Source of the DNA: Planctomycetaceae bacterium
Lineage (GTDB): Bacteria; Planctomycetota; Planctomycetia; Pirellulales; Thermoguttaceae
Direction of reading: 5' to 3'
DNA: 15,192 bases
NCBI GenBank assembly: GCA_031283825.1
Contig: JAITAZ010000638.1
Span: forward strand, 1-15,192
Shown here: one piece after another, positions 1-7,739 of the stretch
Position numbering within the stretch: the first letter of the stretch is position 1
How the letters are laid out: each line of letters starts with the position of its first letter
The notes under the pieces: generated by a model
The model's database searches: none
Seen by the model: only the letters and a program-made list of their open reading frames with translations
Told to the model about the DNA's origin: nothing
Translations under genes and position numbers: made by a program

Positions 1-99
1 CCAACCCCCCCCCCCACCAACCAACCCACCCCCCCAACCCCCCCCCCCCACCCCCCCCCCCCCCCCCCCCCCCGGCCCGCGGGCCCCCCCCCCCCCCCC
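1..99. repeat. Poly-C low-complexity tract at window edge
   Basis: Nearly every base is C, with scattered A and one GC-only island holding the 12-bp palindrome GGCCCGCGGGCC (74-85). The composition flips abruptly to AT-rich DNA at about position 100. No gene or known element explains it. The most economical reading is a homopolymer sequencing or assembly artefact at a contig end; a real G-quadruplex-forming tract on the other strand is the less likely alternative. Confidence 0.6.
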
Positions 100-412
100 G
101 AAAAAAATTCGGCTGCTCTAATTCTTTAATTGCGCATTCTTTACACAAGACGTTGCACGGTTTAAGCTTTTTCTTTTATGCTTATAATCGTTATATTCTA
201 TATTTTTTAACTCCAGCGGATTTTATTCTAACAACCAACAATTCCTCCATCTGTTTTGGTTGTCAATTTTCTTTTTCGTTCCTTGCGCAAATTCAACAAC
301 GTTTTAGCGTCTGCAAGACATTTGATAAACGTTTTAAACTAATCGTAAAAAAATTTATCAAAAAGAACGCCAATTCATATTAACCATTAACTCTTTTGAA
401 AGGAGAATTTTT
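100..412 (+). other. Leader region upstream of first caspase-like gene, no convincing gene
   Basis: This AT-rich stretch precedes the gene at 413. A perfect TATAAT lies at 183-188 with TG just upstream (179-180), so it could be a -10 box, but there is no good -35 at 16-18 bp spacing and the resulting leader would be over 200 nt. Only one short reading frame (153-383, TTG start, Phe/Tyr-rich, no ribosome binding site) is open and I do not accept it as a gene. A clear Shine-Dalgarno, GAAAGGAG, lies at 398-405 and serves the gene at 413. Confidence 0.4.
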
Positions 413-2581
413 ATGAAAATCAAATTTAATTTAATAGTATTTTTTGTAACAATAATTATTACGACCCGCGTTTTACTCGCCGATCAACAAGATGAATTTG
501 TTCATAAACCTACCAAAGTTTTACTGGTAGGCGTCTCCTACAATAACGCTAAAATCAGCGGAATCGAGCCGCTGCCCGGCGTTCAAAACGACATCATACT
601 CTTTGAAAAATTCTTTTCACAAAAACTCGGAATCAACGCCGACAACATCACCATACTCTCCGAATCTGTCGGTAAAACAAATCCGAACTTAATCCCAACA
701 CGAAAAAATATCGAACGCGAAATGATACGACTCGGAAAAAATGCAACCTCCAACGACTCGATTTTTATTTTATTCGGCGGACACGGAACCCGCATACCAG
801 AATCAACCGAATGGATTTCTCACGAAAGAGACGGACTCGATTCCGCCTTTCTTCCATGCGACGCCGAACTCTGGAACGAATCTACTCGCGAAAATAAAAA
901 CATAATCCGCGACCATGAAATCGGTCAATGGATCGATAACATACGCCGTAAAAACGCATTCGTCTGGTTTGTCGCCGACTTCTGTCACTCCGGCGGAACA
1001 CGCGGCGACAATAATAACGAAACTCCGCGCCGAGTTACACCCGCACAACTTAAAATTCCTGAATCAGCTTTTGAAATCACAACACAAAATAAAAACAATA
1101 AACCGCTGCCGAAATATATCGAACCAAACATTTACTTCGGCGCGTCGCAACCACATCAACCGACATTCAGCCTAAATCTGCCAACCAATATCCCAGATAA
1201 ACAACGCGTCAATCACGGAATGTTCTCATTTTACTTGTGCAAAACATTAGAAAACTCAATCGCCGATAATCGACAAATTTCCTACGCCGACTTGCTTAAA
1301 TCAATTGAATTACAATACGGCTCAATTTTTATGGCGTCGGCAAAACCAATTCCAGTCGCGGACGGAACAGATTTAACTCTGGCAATATTTCGCAATCAAC
1401 CCGTTCAAGATCAATTACAAATTCGATACTCTCCAGATGAAAAACGTCTAAACGTAGGTATCTTTCACGGATTCAATGCCGGCAGCATTTTTGAAATATT
1501 CGATAACACAGAAAAAGAAAAAAAATCATTCGGCTACATCCAAATTACAAACGAATCGCTTTTTTCCTCAATCGCCAAACCAATCGAATGGAACGGAATC
1601 AAACCAACGCCGCCAGACAAATTGCCGCCCAGACCTCTACACGCAAATTTGATATTCACAAAAACAGATAACACATTTGAAATCCAAATTGCATTCGACG
1701 CAAACGATTCGCAAATAATGTCGAAAGTTAAACAACTCCTTTTTTCACGCAATCAAAATAAAACTGCGTTTAAGTTCCGCGAAGTTAAAGTTGGCGAAAG
1801 TCCCGATTTCCTCGTGCGATTCACCAATGATAAAAGAAACGCCGTAGCAATCGACCCCGTCAACTCGCCACTTTCTATTTTAGAACACGCGGAAATTCTA
1901 CAACCTCTTTTCGATACCAACGCGAATGAAATTATTGATCGTCTTGAAAAACTCGCCGATATTCATTGCCTCCTGCGAATAGCGGAACGTTCTGAACTCC
2001 GCTCGCAAACGATGCACAAAGCAGTTTATGACAAATACGAAATAAACGTTCCTAAACCTGTCAGCATAAATATCACGCAATTCAAAACCGAGAAGCAACC
2101 CGAGCTATCAGTTTTAGAAACGGAAAAAACAACAGTCAATTGGATCGAAAAAAATATGCAAACACTCCCCAATAAACGGCAAATCGAATTAAACTCCGGC
2201 GAATCGCTCGCATGGATCGTTGAAAATACGGGAATACAAAACGGATGGCTCAACATCGTCGCAATAAACGGCAAAGGCGAAATTATATCAATGCTCAACA
2301 CACAACAACAAAAAGATAACAACATCGCGCCACACGGAAAAGATAGAAATAAAATGGCGGCGTTAATGAAATTCGTCGCAAAAGAAAAAAATGTCGAATG
2401 CGATTTGATCCTGCTCATCATTACGGCAGAACAATTTACTGTAAAACCAAACGACAATCAAACAATGACCGCAGATTTATTAGGAAAATCACTATCAAAC
2501 TTATCACAAATCAAAAAACGAGGCGAATCCGTAAACGGGTTTTTTATAATCAAAGCATATTCCGTTATCACAAAAAAATAG
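413..2581 (+). CDS. Secreted caspase-like cysteine peptidase (C14, type I metacaspase-like)
   Basis: 722 residues. A signal peptide covers residues 1-23 (hydrophobic core VFFVTIIITTRVL, likely cleavage after LLA). The peptidase C14 domain spans roughly residues 34-320: first strand KVLLVGVSYNN, the catalytic His124 in FGGHGTRIP, and Cys191 in VADFCHSGG. DFCHSGG and the Asp-rich stretch RDGLDSAFLPCDAE (139-152) are the classical type I metacaspase signatures, so an active enzyme cleaving after basic residues is plausible. Beyond the domain lie about 200 unrecognised residues; the tail around 600-700 (GESLAWIVENTG, GWLNIVAINGKGEIISML) weakly recalls the DUF4384 domain often attached to bacterial caspases. 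The start is fixed by GAAAGGAG at 398-405. A second, different caspase-like gene follows 43 bp downstream, probably in the same transcript. Substrate unknown. Family call confident; function inferred. Confidence 0.88.
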   Translation: MKIKFNLIVFFVTIIITTRVLLADQQDEFVHKPTKVLLVGVSYNNAKISGIEPLPGVQNDIILFEKFFSQKLGINADNITILSESVGKTNPNLIPTRKNIEREMIRLGKNATSNDSIFILFGGHGTRIPESTEWISHERDGLDSAFLPCDAELWNESTRENKNIIRDHEIGQWIDNIRRKNAFVWFVADFCHSGGTRGDNNNETPRRVTPAQLKIPESAFEITTQNKNNKPLPKYIEPNIYFGASQPHQPTFSLNLPTNIPDKQRVNHGMFSFYLCKTLENSIADNRQISYADLLKSIELQYGSIFMASAKPIPVADGTDLTLAIFRNQPVQDQLQIRYSPDEKRLNVGIFHGFNAGSIFEIFDNTEKEKKSFGYIQITNESLFSSIAKPIEWNGIKPTPPDKLPPRPLHANLIFTKTDNTFEIQIAFDANDSQIMSKVKQLLFSRNQNKTAFKFREVKVGESPDFLVRFTNDKRNAVAIDPVNSPLSILEHAEILQPLFDTNANEIIDRLEKLADIHCLLRIAERSELRSQTMHKAVYDKYEINVPKPVSINITQFKTEKQPELSVLETEKTTVNWIEKNMQTLPNKRQIELNSGESLAWIVENTGIQNGWLNIVAINGKGEIISMLNTQQQKDNNIAPHGKDRNKMAALMKFVAKEKNVECDLILLIITAEQFTVKPNDNQTMTADLLGKSLSNLSQIKKRGESVNGFFIIKAYSVITKK

Positions 2582-2624
2582 AGAATTATTCCCAATCCTA
2601 TTAACAATTTTTTTACTTTAAAAG

Positions 2625-5600
2625 ATGATGATTACTTCAAGATTATTTTCAATCATATTATTTTTATTTGCGATTGTTTTGTTGATTGAATTCAACATCG
2701 GCGTTGGTCAAGATACTACTACGTCTGAATCTGAATCTACCAATAAAGCGGTATTTTTATTTCATGCGCAAAATAAAGAGGAATCCGCAACAAAAAGTAA
2801 ACGCAAAGCGCTTCTTATAAGCGTGCAAAATTATTATAACGGACTACAACCTCTGCAAGGCTGCGACCGCGATATGGAAAAATTAGAACATAACCTGATT
2901 CAATTCAATTTTGAAGTTACTCGCATTCACCAGAAATCAAAAGAAGCAAGTTACACCATAACTCGTAATAATATTGAAGAACGCCTCAAAGATTTAATTC
3001 GAGAATCACAAAACGAAAACGACGTCCTCATAATTGCCTACAGCGGACACGGAATACAACACGAGAATATCCGTTATATCTGTCCGCCCGACGTCCCTAA
3101 AGAATTTAACGAACATCAACATATTCCGTTGTATAACGCTGAAAAAACAGGATTACTAAATATCATCGAAAATAATTTTAAAGGCAAATGCTTCGCTTTT
3201 ATCGACGCCTGCCGAACAGGAACAAATAATACCGGAACACTCTATCCGAATTCTGATCGTATCTATATTTTTTCGGCTTGCGAAGACGGTCAACAGTCTT
3301 ACGAAGAATTTGATCCGAAAGAAGGTCGCTTTATGCACTTTGTCAATCAAAGATTCAATAACGTTTTAGAAGACCGCCCGCTCTCGTTTAACGAGCTTAC
3401 AAATTACGTAATCAACGCCGTGAAAGAATACGAGCAATCAAAAAATCCTCCGCTTTTAACTCAAGTTCCTGTTGTTCGGATGTCCGGCGAAATAGGGAAT
3501 TTAATTATCGGAACGAAAAATTCGTCGCATCTGTATTCGAGTTCAAGCATCGCAAAAGATAGTAAAATCACAATAAAGCCGATTCCTCAATCCGCCGGAC
3601 GCTCTAGCGCCAAGTTTGAAATCGATTTTATCGCCAAAGATATTACGCTCATACCAAGTCTTAACGGCGAATGGTGGTTTCAAGAAATGCCATGGTATCT
3701 GCCGATTGTCCGCGAATCGTTATTCAACGTGTTAAATCAATCAGGAATCGCCGAAAATAGAAAATACGGCGCGGATTTTTTAGGAAAAGATATATTCGCT
3801 TACCTCAATACAAATACTCATGCCGCAAAAGAAACTATCTGGAAATTCGTTAATTCTGACGAATGTAAAGATACGCTGCCAGCCGGAATTATAGAAAAAA
3901 TCAAAGAACTAAAAGAATTCAATGGAACCGATCTTCATGAATTTCTTAACTATGATTGGATAACGTCATTTAATAATTGTTACAAAAAAGACGACGAACA
4001 AATCTCTACGGCATATTATCACACCGAAGCGGTTTTACATCATAAGTTATACGAATTAGCTCCAAATAAAGAAACAAAAAATAGTCATCTAATAAAAGCT
4101 AAAGAATCTTATGAACGCGCAAGAAAAATGCTCAACAATAACAATCCTTACGAATTGAAACCGCTTTTGCTTTTCGATTATATTCGTTTCGTCGTTACAG
4201 TCGAAAAAGACAAAACAAAATACGAACAACTCTGTAAAGAATTGACCTCTAACTTGCCTCGCGCCGAATACGAAAATTTACACAGTACATTATTTTCAAT
4301 CGCACTCTACACGCAACTTGCACAATACGACAACGAAGAATTTTTTAACTTGCGAAATACGCGATTGCGATTTTTCAAAGCAAGAAAAAGTATAGAAGAC
4401 TCTAGATTAAATAATACAGGACATCCGCTTATCGCCAATTATAAAGAAAAATTCGGTTGGTATCTGATGGATAATTGGCTTTTGACGTCAGCTAAAGAAC
4501 AATTCGAAACCGCTTATCTGATTCGTCAATACAATAATATGTGTTCCTCAAGTCCGGTTGATATGATGTACGTAACTTACGGTCAACACGCAATGGGAAC
4601 AATCGCCCGCTTTACGGGAAACGAAAGAAAATCGCGAGAGTATTTTCAAGACGCAAAAAACGCTCTCGTCTATTTGAATCAGTACGGAACGACGGCGGCA
4701 GATAACTTAGGATTCATGCAAAAAAGATTAGCCGAAAGAGAAGCAAGCACACTAGAAAGATTATCCGATCTCGTTCTTTACAACGGAACAAAAATAAAAG
4801 ACCAGTATTTCATCGCGTTAAACGATTACCAACGCGCAATCGATATTAGCTCGACCGACGCCGATATTATAAAACTAAACGCTAAAAAAATTCTACTACT
4901 TCTACAAATGAAAAACGGATGGGAACAAAATAATAAAACATGGCAGGAATTCGTACAGAAATGTCAAGAACGATTAAATAAATCTATCATGCAAAATAAT
5001 TCCGACACGATTCGTTCAACGGCAAAACCAATCGTTTACGACCCAAACAATAATAAAACCCGCTTCATGGAAGCAAAAGCAACCCTAAAAGAAATCAACG
5101 AAATAAACGAAAGAATCGCCAAGTTTACAGACGCCGACGGAAATACCGCTCTACCAGATAACATAATCATACCTAAATTATTCGCAAACGCCGCACGTAT
5201 AGTTTTCGACTTAATGGAGACAATAGAACCCGCCGGAGAATCTACCGCCGAATCTACGTCTGAATCTACGTCTGAAACTAAATCTGAATCTACCGCCGAA
5301 TCTGGAATTGATAAAAATCCAACCGACATTAACGCCGACATTGAAACAGAACGCAAAAGAAAATTTCATCAATACCGTAATCAAATGCGTGATTTTCTGG
5401 ATCGTTTTCTTTTATTCTCCGGCAACAACGCGGGCATGAGACGCGACACAATGGAACTCCGACTCCATTGCGTAACAATGTTAATCGACGCCGATTGGCA
5501 AATGAATAATCCCGAATTAGCAATCGCCGACGCGGCATATCTTTCACAATGTCTCGATATACTCGCACAAAAAGAAGAGATTCATCCGTTTATTCGTCCT

Positions 5601-6353
5601 TACTATGAAAAAATTCTTCAAATTCAACATCGTATTGTCAAACGGCTGAATGATAGAATCTCATCTTTAGAAACAAATCCAGAGCGTCATTCCGACGAAA
5701 TACAAAAGTTGAAAACACAACAACAAGAATTACTGCGCTTAATGGGAATGAATATACAACAAATGCGTAATATTTCGGCGTTATCCAGTACGTTTACTCA
5801 ACCTCATCAGGAATACAAACTATTACAGAATTTTTCTAAAGGCGTTTTGACGAAACCAGAACAATCCGGCGATCAAGTTCCGGTTTTAGAGTCGGACGAT
5901 TCGGATAAAAATCGTTCTTTGCCCAAGCCCGCATTTGCAGGTAATCCGCTAATTGACCCGCTAACAACCGTTATCTTTTACTTTCCTGATACAAGAAACG
6001 TTCAGTTAGTTCACTCTATTCACAAAAACGAAGAAAAAGGATTCGAAGAAAAAGGATTCGTACTATTCATTCTAGCAGACGGCAAAGAAATAAAATTTAT
6101 CGAATTAAATTTAACGCGCGACGACGTCATTAACAAATATAACGACGGAAACGGAGACCTGAAAGAAGAACTAAAAAATATATGGGAAAAAAATATCGTT
6201 AAACAACTCGTGAATGACGGTAATGATTTCATTTTCGTCTCATGGTCGGACGAACCATGCTGGGCAAAAGATTCAAGAAGACTAATCAAAAAAGAAATGT
6301 TCCCTTACACGGAAGAAATAGAAAATAATAAAACGCGAATTAAACTCGAATAA
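2625..6353 (+). CDS. Large secreted caspase-like protein with TPR-like helices and partial CHAT-like C-terminus
   Basis: 1242 residues. A signal peptide or anchor covers residues 1-28 (SIILFLFAIVLLIEF). The caspase (C14) domain spans about 60-300: KALLISVQNYY, catalytic His142 in YSGHG, Cys196 in FIDACRTG, then the substrate-loop-like IFSACEDGQQSYEE. A helical region (about 450-790) holds TPR-like segments such as AKESYERARKML and AKEQFETAYLIRQYN. An ES(T/A) linker lies at 872-893 and a coiled coil at about 1000-1040. Residues from about 1105 (TVIFYFPDTRNVQL, GFVLFILADGKEIKFIELNL, NDFIFVSW) resemble the opening strands of a CHAT domain, but the protein stops before the part that would carry CHAT His/Cys. 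So the N-terminal caspase is probably the only peptidase. No Shine-Dalgarno is visible; ATG at 2625 or 2628 could serve. Likely co-transcribed with the preceding gene. The CHAT reading is my inference. Confidence 0.85.
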   Translation: MMITSRLFSIILFLFAIVLLIEFNIGVGQDTTTSESESTNKAVFLFHAQNKEESATKSKRKALLISVQNYYNGLQPLQGCDRDMEKLEHNLIQFNFEVTRIHQKSKEASYTITRNNIEERLKDLIRESQNENDVLIIAYSGHGIQHENIRYICPPDVPKEFNEHQHIPLYNAEKTGLLNIIENNFKGKCFAFIDACRTGTNNTGTLYPNSDRIYIFSACEDGQQSYEEFDPKEGRFMHFVNQRFNNVLEDRPLSFNELTNYVINAVKEYEQSKNPPLLTQVPVVRMSGEIGNLIIGTKNSSHLYSSSSIAKDSKITIKPIPQSAGRSSAKFEIDFIAKDITLIPSLNGEWWFQEMPWYLPIVRESLFNVLNQSGIAENRKYGADFLGKDIFAYLNTNTHAAKETIWKFVNSDECKDTLPAGIIEKIKELKEFNGTDLHEFLNYDWITSFNNCYKKDDEQISTAYYHTEAVLHHKLYELAPNKETKNSHLIKAKESYERARKMLNNNNPYELKPLLLFDYIRFVVTVEKDKTKYEQLCKELTSNLPRAEYENLHSTLFSIALYTQLAQYDNEEFFNLRNTRLRFFKARKSIEDSRLNNTGHPLIANYKEKFGWYLMDNWLLTSAKEQFETAYLIRQYNNMCSSSPVDMMYVTYGQHAMGTIARFTGNERKSREYFQDAKNALVYLNQYGTTAADNLGFMQKRLAEREASTLERLSDLVLYNGTKIKDQYFIALNDYQRAIDISSTDADIIKLNAKKILLLLQMKNGWEQNNKTWQEFVQKCQERLNKSIMQNNSDTIRSTAKPIVYDPNNNKTRFMEAKATLKEINEINERIAKFTDADGNTALPDNIIIPKLFANAARIVFDLMETIEPAGESTAESTSESTSETKSESTAESGIDKNPTDINADIETERKRKFHQYRNQMRDFLDRFLLFSGNNAGMRRDTMELRLHCVTMLIDADWQMNNPELAIADAAYLSQCLDILAQKEEIHPFIRPYYEKILQIQHRIVKRLNDRISSLETNPERHSDEIQKLKTQQQELLRLMGMNIQQMRNISALSSTFTQPHQEYKLLQNFSKGVLTKPEQSGDQVPVLESDDSDKNRSLPKPAFAGNPLIDPLTTVIFYFPDTRNVQLVHSIHKNEEKGFEEKGFVLFILADGKEIKFIELNLTRDDVINKYNDGNGDLKEELKNIWEKNIVKQLVNDGNDFIFVSWSDEPCWAKDSRRLIKKEMFPYTEEIENNKTRIKLE
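5238..5303 (+). repeat. 12-bp tandem repeat encoding an E-S-T linker
   Basis: Five and a half in-frame units of the type GAATCTACGTCT (variants ending CCGCC, CGTCT, AAATCT) encode ESTA/ESTS/ETKS repeats at residues 872-893 of the caspase-like protein. Units 1 and 5 are identical, as are 2 and 3, which points to recent slippage or unequal recombination. The same ACGTCTGAATCT string also occurs at 2721-2732, just after the signal peptide of the same protein. A flexible, acidic linker is the likely outcome. Confidence 0.85.
6029..6058 (+). repeat. 15-bp perfect tandem duplication in the CHAT-like region
   Basis: CGAAGAAAAAGGATT occurs twice back to back, giving an EEKGF EEKGF duplication at about residues 1135-1145. 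The frame is kept. It sits in a presumed surface loop between two predicted strands and looks recent because the copies are identical. Confidence 0.85.
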
Positions 6354-6355
6354 TT

Positions 6356-6414
6356 TTTGTAACAATTAAGCAAGCACGCTTGATCAGTTCAACGGCTTGC
6401 TAAATAGTTACAAA
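6356..6414. repeat. Inverted repeat directly after the second caspase-like gene
   Basis: It begins 3 bp after the TAA stop. TTTGTAAC (6356-6363) pairs with GTTACAAA (6407-6414), and inside it AGCAAGC (6369-6375) pairs with GCTTGCT (6395-6401). A competing small hairpin CAAGC-AC-GCTTG lies at 6371-6382. The position and a following AATTTTTAT suggest it may end transcription of the caspase operon, but it lacks a clean U-run terminator form. Its outer arms carry the TTGTAAC motif seen at other intergenic palindromes here. Confidence 0.55.
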
Positions 6415-6512
6415 CAATTTTTATACTTCGCTTTTGAAATGCGATAACTTATGCGGATATATTTATCGAAACATGTCCGTTAAATTATTTATTTCTAAAG
6501 CGTTTACAAAAC

Positions 6513-6565
6513 AAGTAATATCAACGATTTTTTAGTCGCCGCGCGGCGATGAGTTGCTATTACTT
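6513..6565. repeat. Inverted repeat enclosing a perfect 14-bp GC-rich palindrome
   Basis: AAGTAATA (6513-6520) pairs with TATTACTT (6558-6565) and CAAC (6522-6525) pairs with GTTG (6553-6556). In between is the perfect palindrome TCGCCGCGCGGCGA (6536-6549), an isolated GC island in AT-rich DNA. It could be a protein-binding dyad or one end of a larger folded element, since another hairpin starts 9 bp further on. The stretch 6415-6512 before it shows nothing I can name. Confidence 0.5.
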
Positions 6566-6573
6566 TTAAGTTG

Positions 6574-6658
6574 CTCGTAAATGAATTTTCAATTAGAGCC
6601 GTCGGATTACCTTTAAAACCGACTTTCGCTCTTACGTTATAGAAATTCATAGTACGAG
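6574..6658 (+). repeat. Structured hairpin element upstream of small secreted protein, copy 1 of 2
   Basis: Nested pairs are CTCGTA (6574-6579) with TACGAG (6653-6658), ATGAATTTTC (6581-6590) with GAAATTCAT (6642-6650), AGAGC (6595-6599) with GCTCT (6628-6632), and GTCGG (6601-6605) with CCGAC (6619-6623); the apical loop begins ATTACCT. A homologous hairpin lies at 10423-10545 in front of the RND gene, sharing the apical CGG-n-TTACCT and the right flank GAAATTCATA-n-TACGA followed by TGTAAC. It ends 31 bp before the start codon, so it would be part of the 5' leader if transcribed. It may be a cis-acting RNA or a dispersed palindromic repeat. Confidence 0.6.
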
Positions 6659-6689
6659 TTGTAACCACTTTTCCAATTGGAGGAAAAAA

Positions 6690-7373
6690 ATGAAAAAGAT
6701 GATTGTTTCATCGTTAATTGCTGCGCTGTTCTGCGTTGCAAGCACATTAAATGCTCAAGAAGCAAAAGAAGAGGCGGTAAAAGAAATTAAATTGACTAAA
6801 GTCAATTACGTTTCCGCCGCCAAGATCGACTTCAAGAAAGAACTCGGCGTTGCGTTTCCGGGTTTGTTATCGCTTGGAGTTCGTATCGAACAAGCTGCAA
6901 AGGATCTTGATCCTGTCGGACTAGTTGCCGCCGGACTAGAACTGAAAGCCGCCGAATCCGCCGCCGGTAAAACCGCCGCCCAATATAAAGCTGACGACGT
7001 TATAAAACGCGGTCTGGACTTGGCATTATTACGCGGCGAACAATCCGAATTAAAGGCGCTCAAATCGTTGTTGCCAGACAATGCCGAAAAACTCGACAAA
7101 GCAATTAAAGTCGCAGAAGCCGCAAAAAACGAAACAGACCGCGCAACAAACTGGTATGTTACCATCGTCAATAGACATGGCGAAGATGTAGATGTTGTAG
7201 TAGATGGTCGCAATAAAGGCACAATTCGAGCTAATCGAATTAGAACAATACATGTACACATACACGACTGCGTTTGGTTACGAGTACTTTGCTCCGACGA
7301 TGGCGATGTTATACGCGAACAAGAACTTCACGACGATGGCGGTACTCGAAACCTCAAAATATACGTTGACTAA
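6690..7373 (+). CDS. Small secreted protein of unknown function, paralogue 1
   Basis: 227 residues, not recognised. A signal peptide covers residues 1-22 (cut after LNA). Residues 23-145 form a mostly helical, Ala/Lys/Glu-rich domain with KVNYVSAAKIDFKKE, FPGLLSLGVRIEQ, DPVGLVAAGLELKAAE and EKLDKAIKVAEAAK as the most conserved segments shared with the next gene (more than half identical and gapless by eye). Residues 155-227 are different in character: beta-rich, WYVTIVNRHGEDVDVVVDGRNKGTI, resembling a small PEGA-like sandwich, with an HVHIHDC cluster near 200. The start is supported by GGAGGA at 6679-6684. A conserved hairpin lies just upstream and an inverted-repeat element with a terminator-like core lies downstream. 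It is probably periplasmic. No function is assigned. Confidence 0.85.
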   Translation: MKKMIVSSLIAALFCVASTLNAQEAKEEAVKEIKLTKVNYVSAAKIDFKKELGVAFPGLLSLGVRIEQAAKDLDPVGLVAAGLELKAAESAAGKTAAQYKADDVIKRGLDLALLRGEQSELKALKSLLPDNAEKLDKAIKVAEAAKNETDRATNWYVTIVNRHGEDVDVVVDGRNKGTIRANRIRTIHVHIHDCVWLRVLCSDDGDVIREQELHDDGGTRNLKIYVD

Positions 7374-7424
7374 TTGTTTCGTATATCGTGATTGCATTAC
7401 ATTCATTACATTCGCTCTGTCTTT

Positions 7425-7463
7425 GTTACAACAAGATTAGGGCGGATAAATGATATTTGTAAC
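7425..7463. repeat. Short TTGTAAC inverted repeat
   Basis: GTTACAA (7425-7431) and TTGTAAC (7457-7463) face each other over a 25-nt spacer, in the gap after the first paralogue and 10 bp before the long palindromic element. A 9-bp tandem CATTACATT pair (7395-7412) lies just before it. It could be a dyad operator or simply the edge motif of the adjacent element. Confidence 0.35.
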
Positions 7464-7473
7464 TATTCAATAT

Positions 7474-7620
7474 CAGTTTTTTTAAGGAACAGAAGGGACA
7501 AATGGGACGTTAGGGACGTCGTTGTTTTAAGTCGGCAATTAAAGACTCAACAAACGTTGCTCTTGAGTCTTTTCGATTAGAGTTAAATCAAATGTCCCTT
7601 TAGTCCCTTAAAAAATACTG
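7474..7620 (-). repeat. Long palindromic element, copy A (inverted orientation)
   Basis: The outer arms CAGTTTTTTTAAGG (from 7474) and CCTTAAAAAATACTG (ending 7620) are near-perfect inverted repeats, followed inward by degenerate AGGGACA-type repeats. The centre carries an AAAGACTCAA/TTGAGTCTTT hairpin. Asymmetric internal sequence, for example AACAACGACGTCCC read on the minus strand, aligns with copies at 8577-8721 and 14623-14772 only after reverse-complementing, so this copy lies the other way round. No ORF is inside. It sits between the two paralogous genes. Confidence 0.75.
7541..7572. terminator. Terminator-like core hairpin of copy A
   Basis: AAAGACTCAA (7541-7550) and TTGAGTCTTT (7563-7572) form a perfect 10-bp stem with a 12-nt loop. 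The A-run on one side and T-run on the other fit a bidirectional intrinsic terminator, which suits the gap between the two paralogues. GC content of the stem is modest. Confidence 0.5.
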
Positions 7621-7675
7621 CGGCTGAATCGTTTTAATTTTTAATTTTTAGAGTTCCCTATACTCGCTTTAACAT

Positions 7676-7713
7676 TTGCTTTATTCATATTTCTCAATAA
7701 AACAATAAAGCAA
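7676..7713. promoter_or_regulatory. 10-bp perfect inverted repeat upstream of paralogue 2
   Basis: TTGCTTTATT (7676-7685) and AATAAAGCAA (7704-7713) form a perfect dyad with an 18-nt spacer, ending 26 bp before the ATG at 7740. It could be an operator or a leader hairpin. No Shine-Dalgarno follows it, so the downstream gene may depend on an unstructured AT-rich leader for initiation. Confidence 0.4.
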
Positions 7714-7739
7714 TACAACTTTTTACTTCAATAAAACCA

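Noticed and set aside
153..383. 76-codon open frame with TTG start before the first caspase gene
   Set aside because: No ribosome binding site, Phe/Tyr-rich low-complexity product without domains, and composition typical of AT-rich spacer read by chance.
2026..2457. 143-codon open frame on the minus strand
   Set aside because: Complementary shadow of the metacaspase-like gene; no start context or recognisable motif.
6806..7261. 151-codon open frame on the minus strand
   Set aside because: It lies wholly inside the well-supported secreted-protein gene at 6690-7373 and has a Ser/Ala-rich product expected from the complementary strand.
7204..7580. Overlapping + frames 7204-7440 and 7392-7580 as extra small genes
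   Set aside because: The first overlaps the 3' end of a real gene in another frame, the second runs into the palindromic element; neither has a ribosome binding site or protein-like composition.
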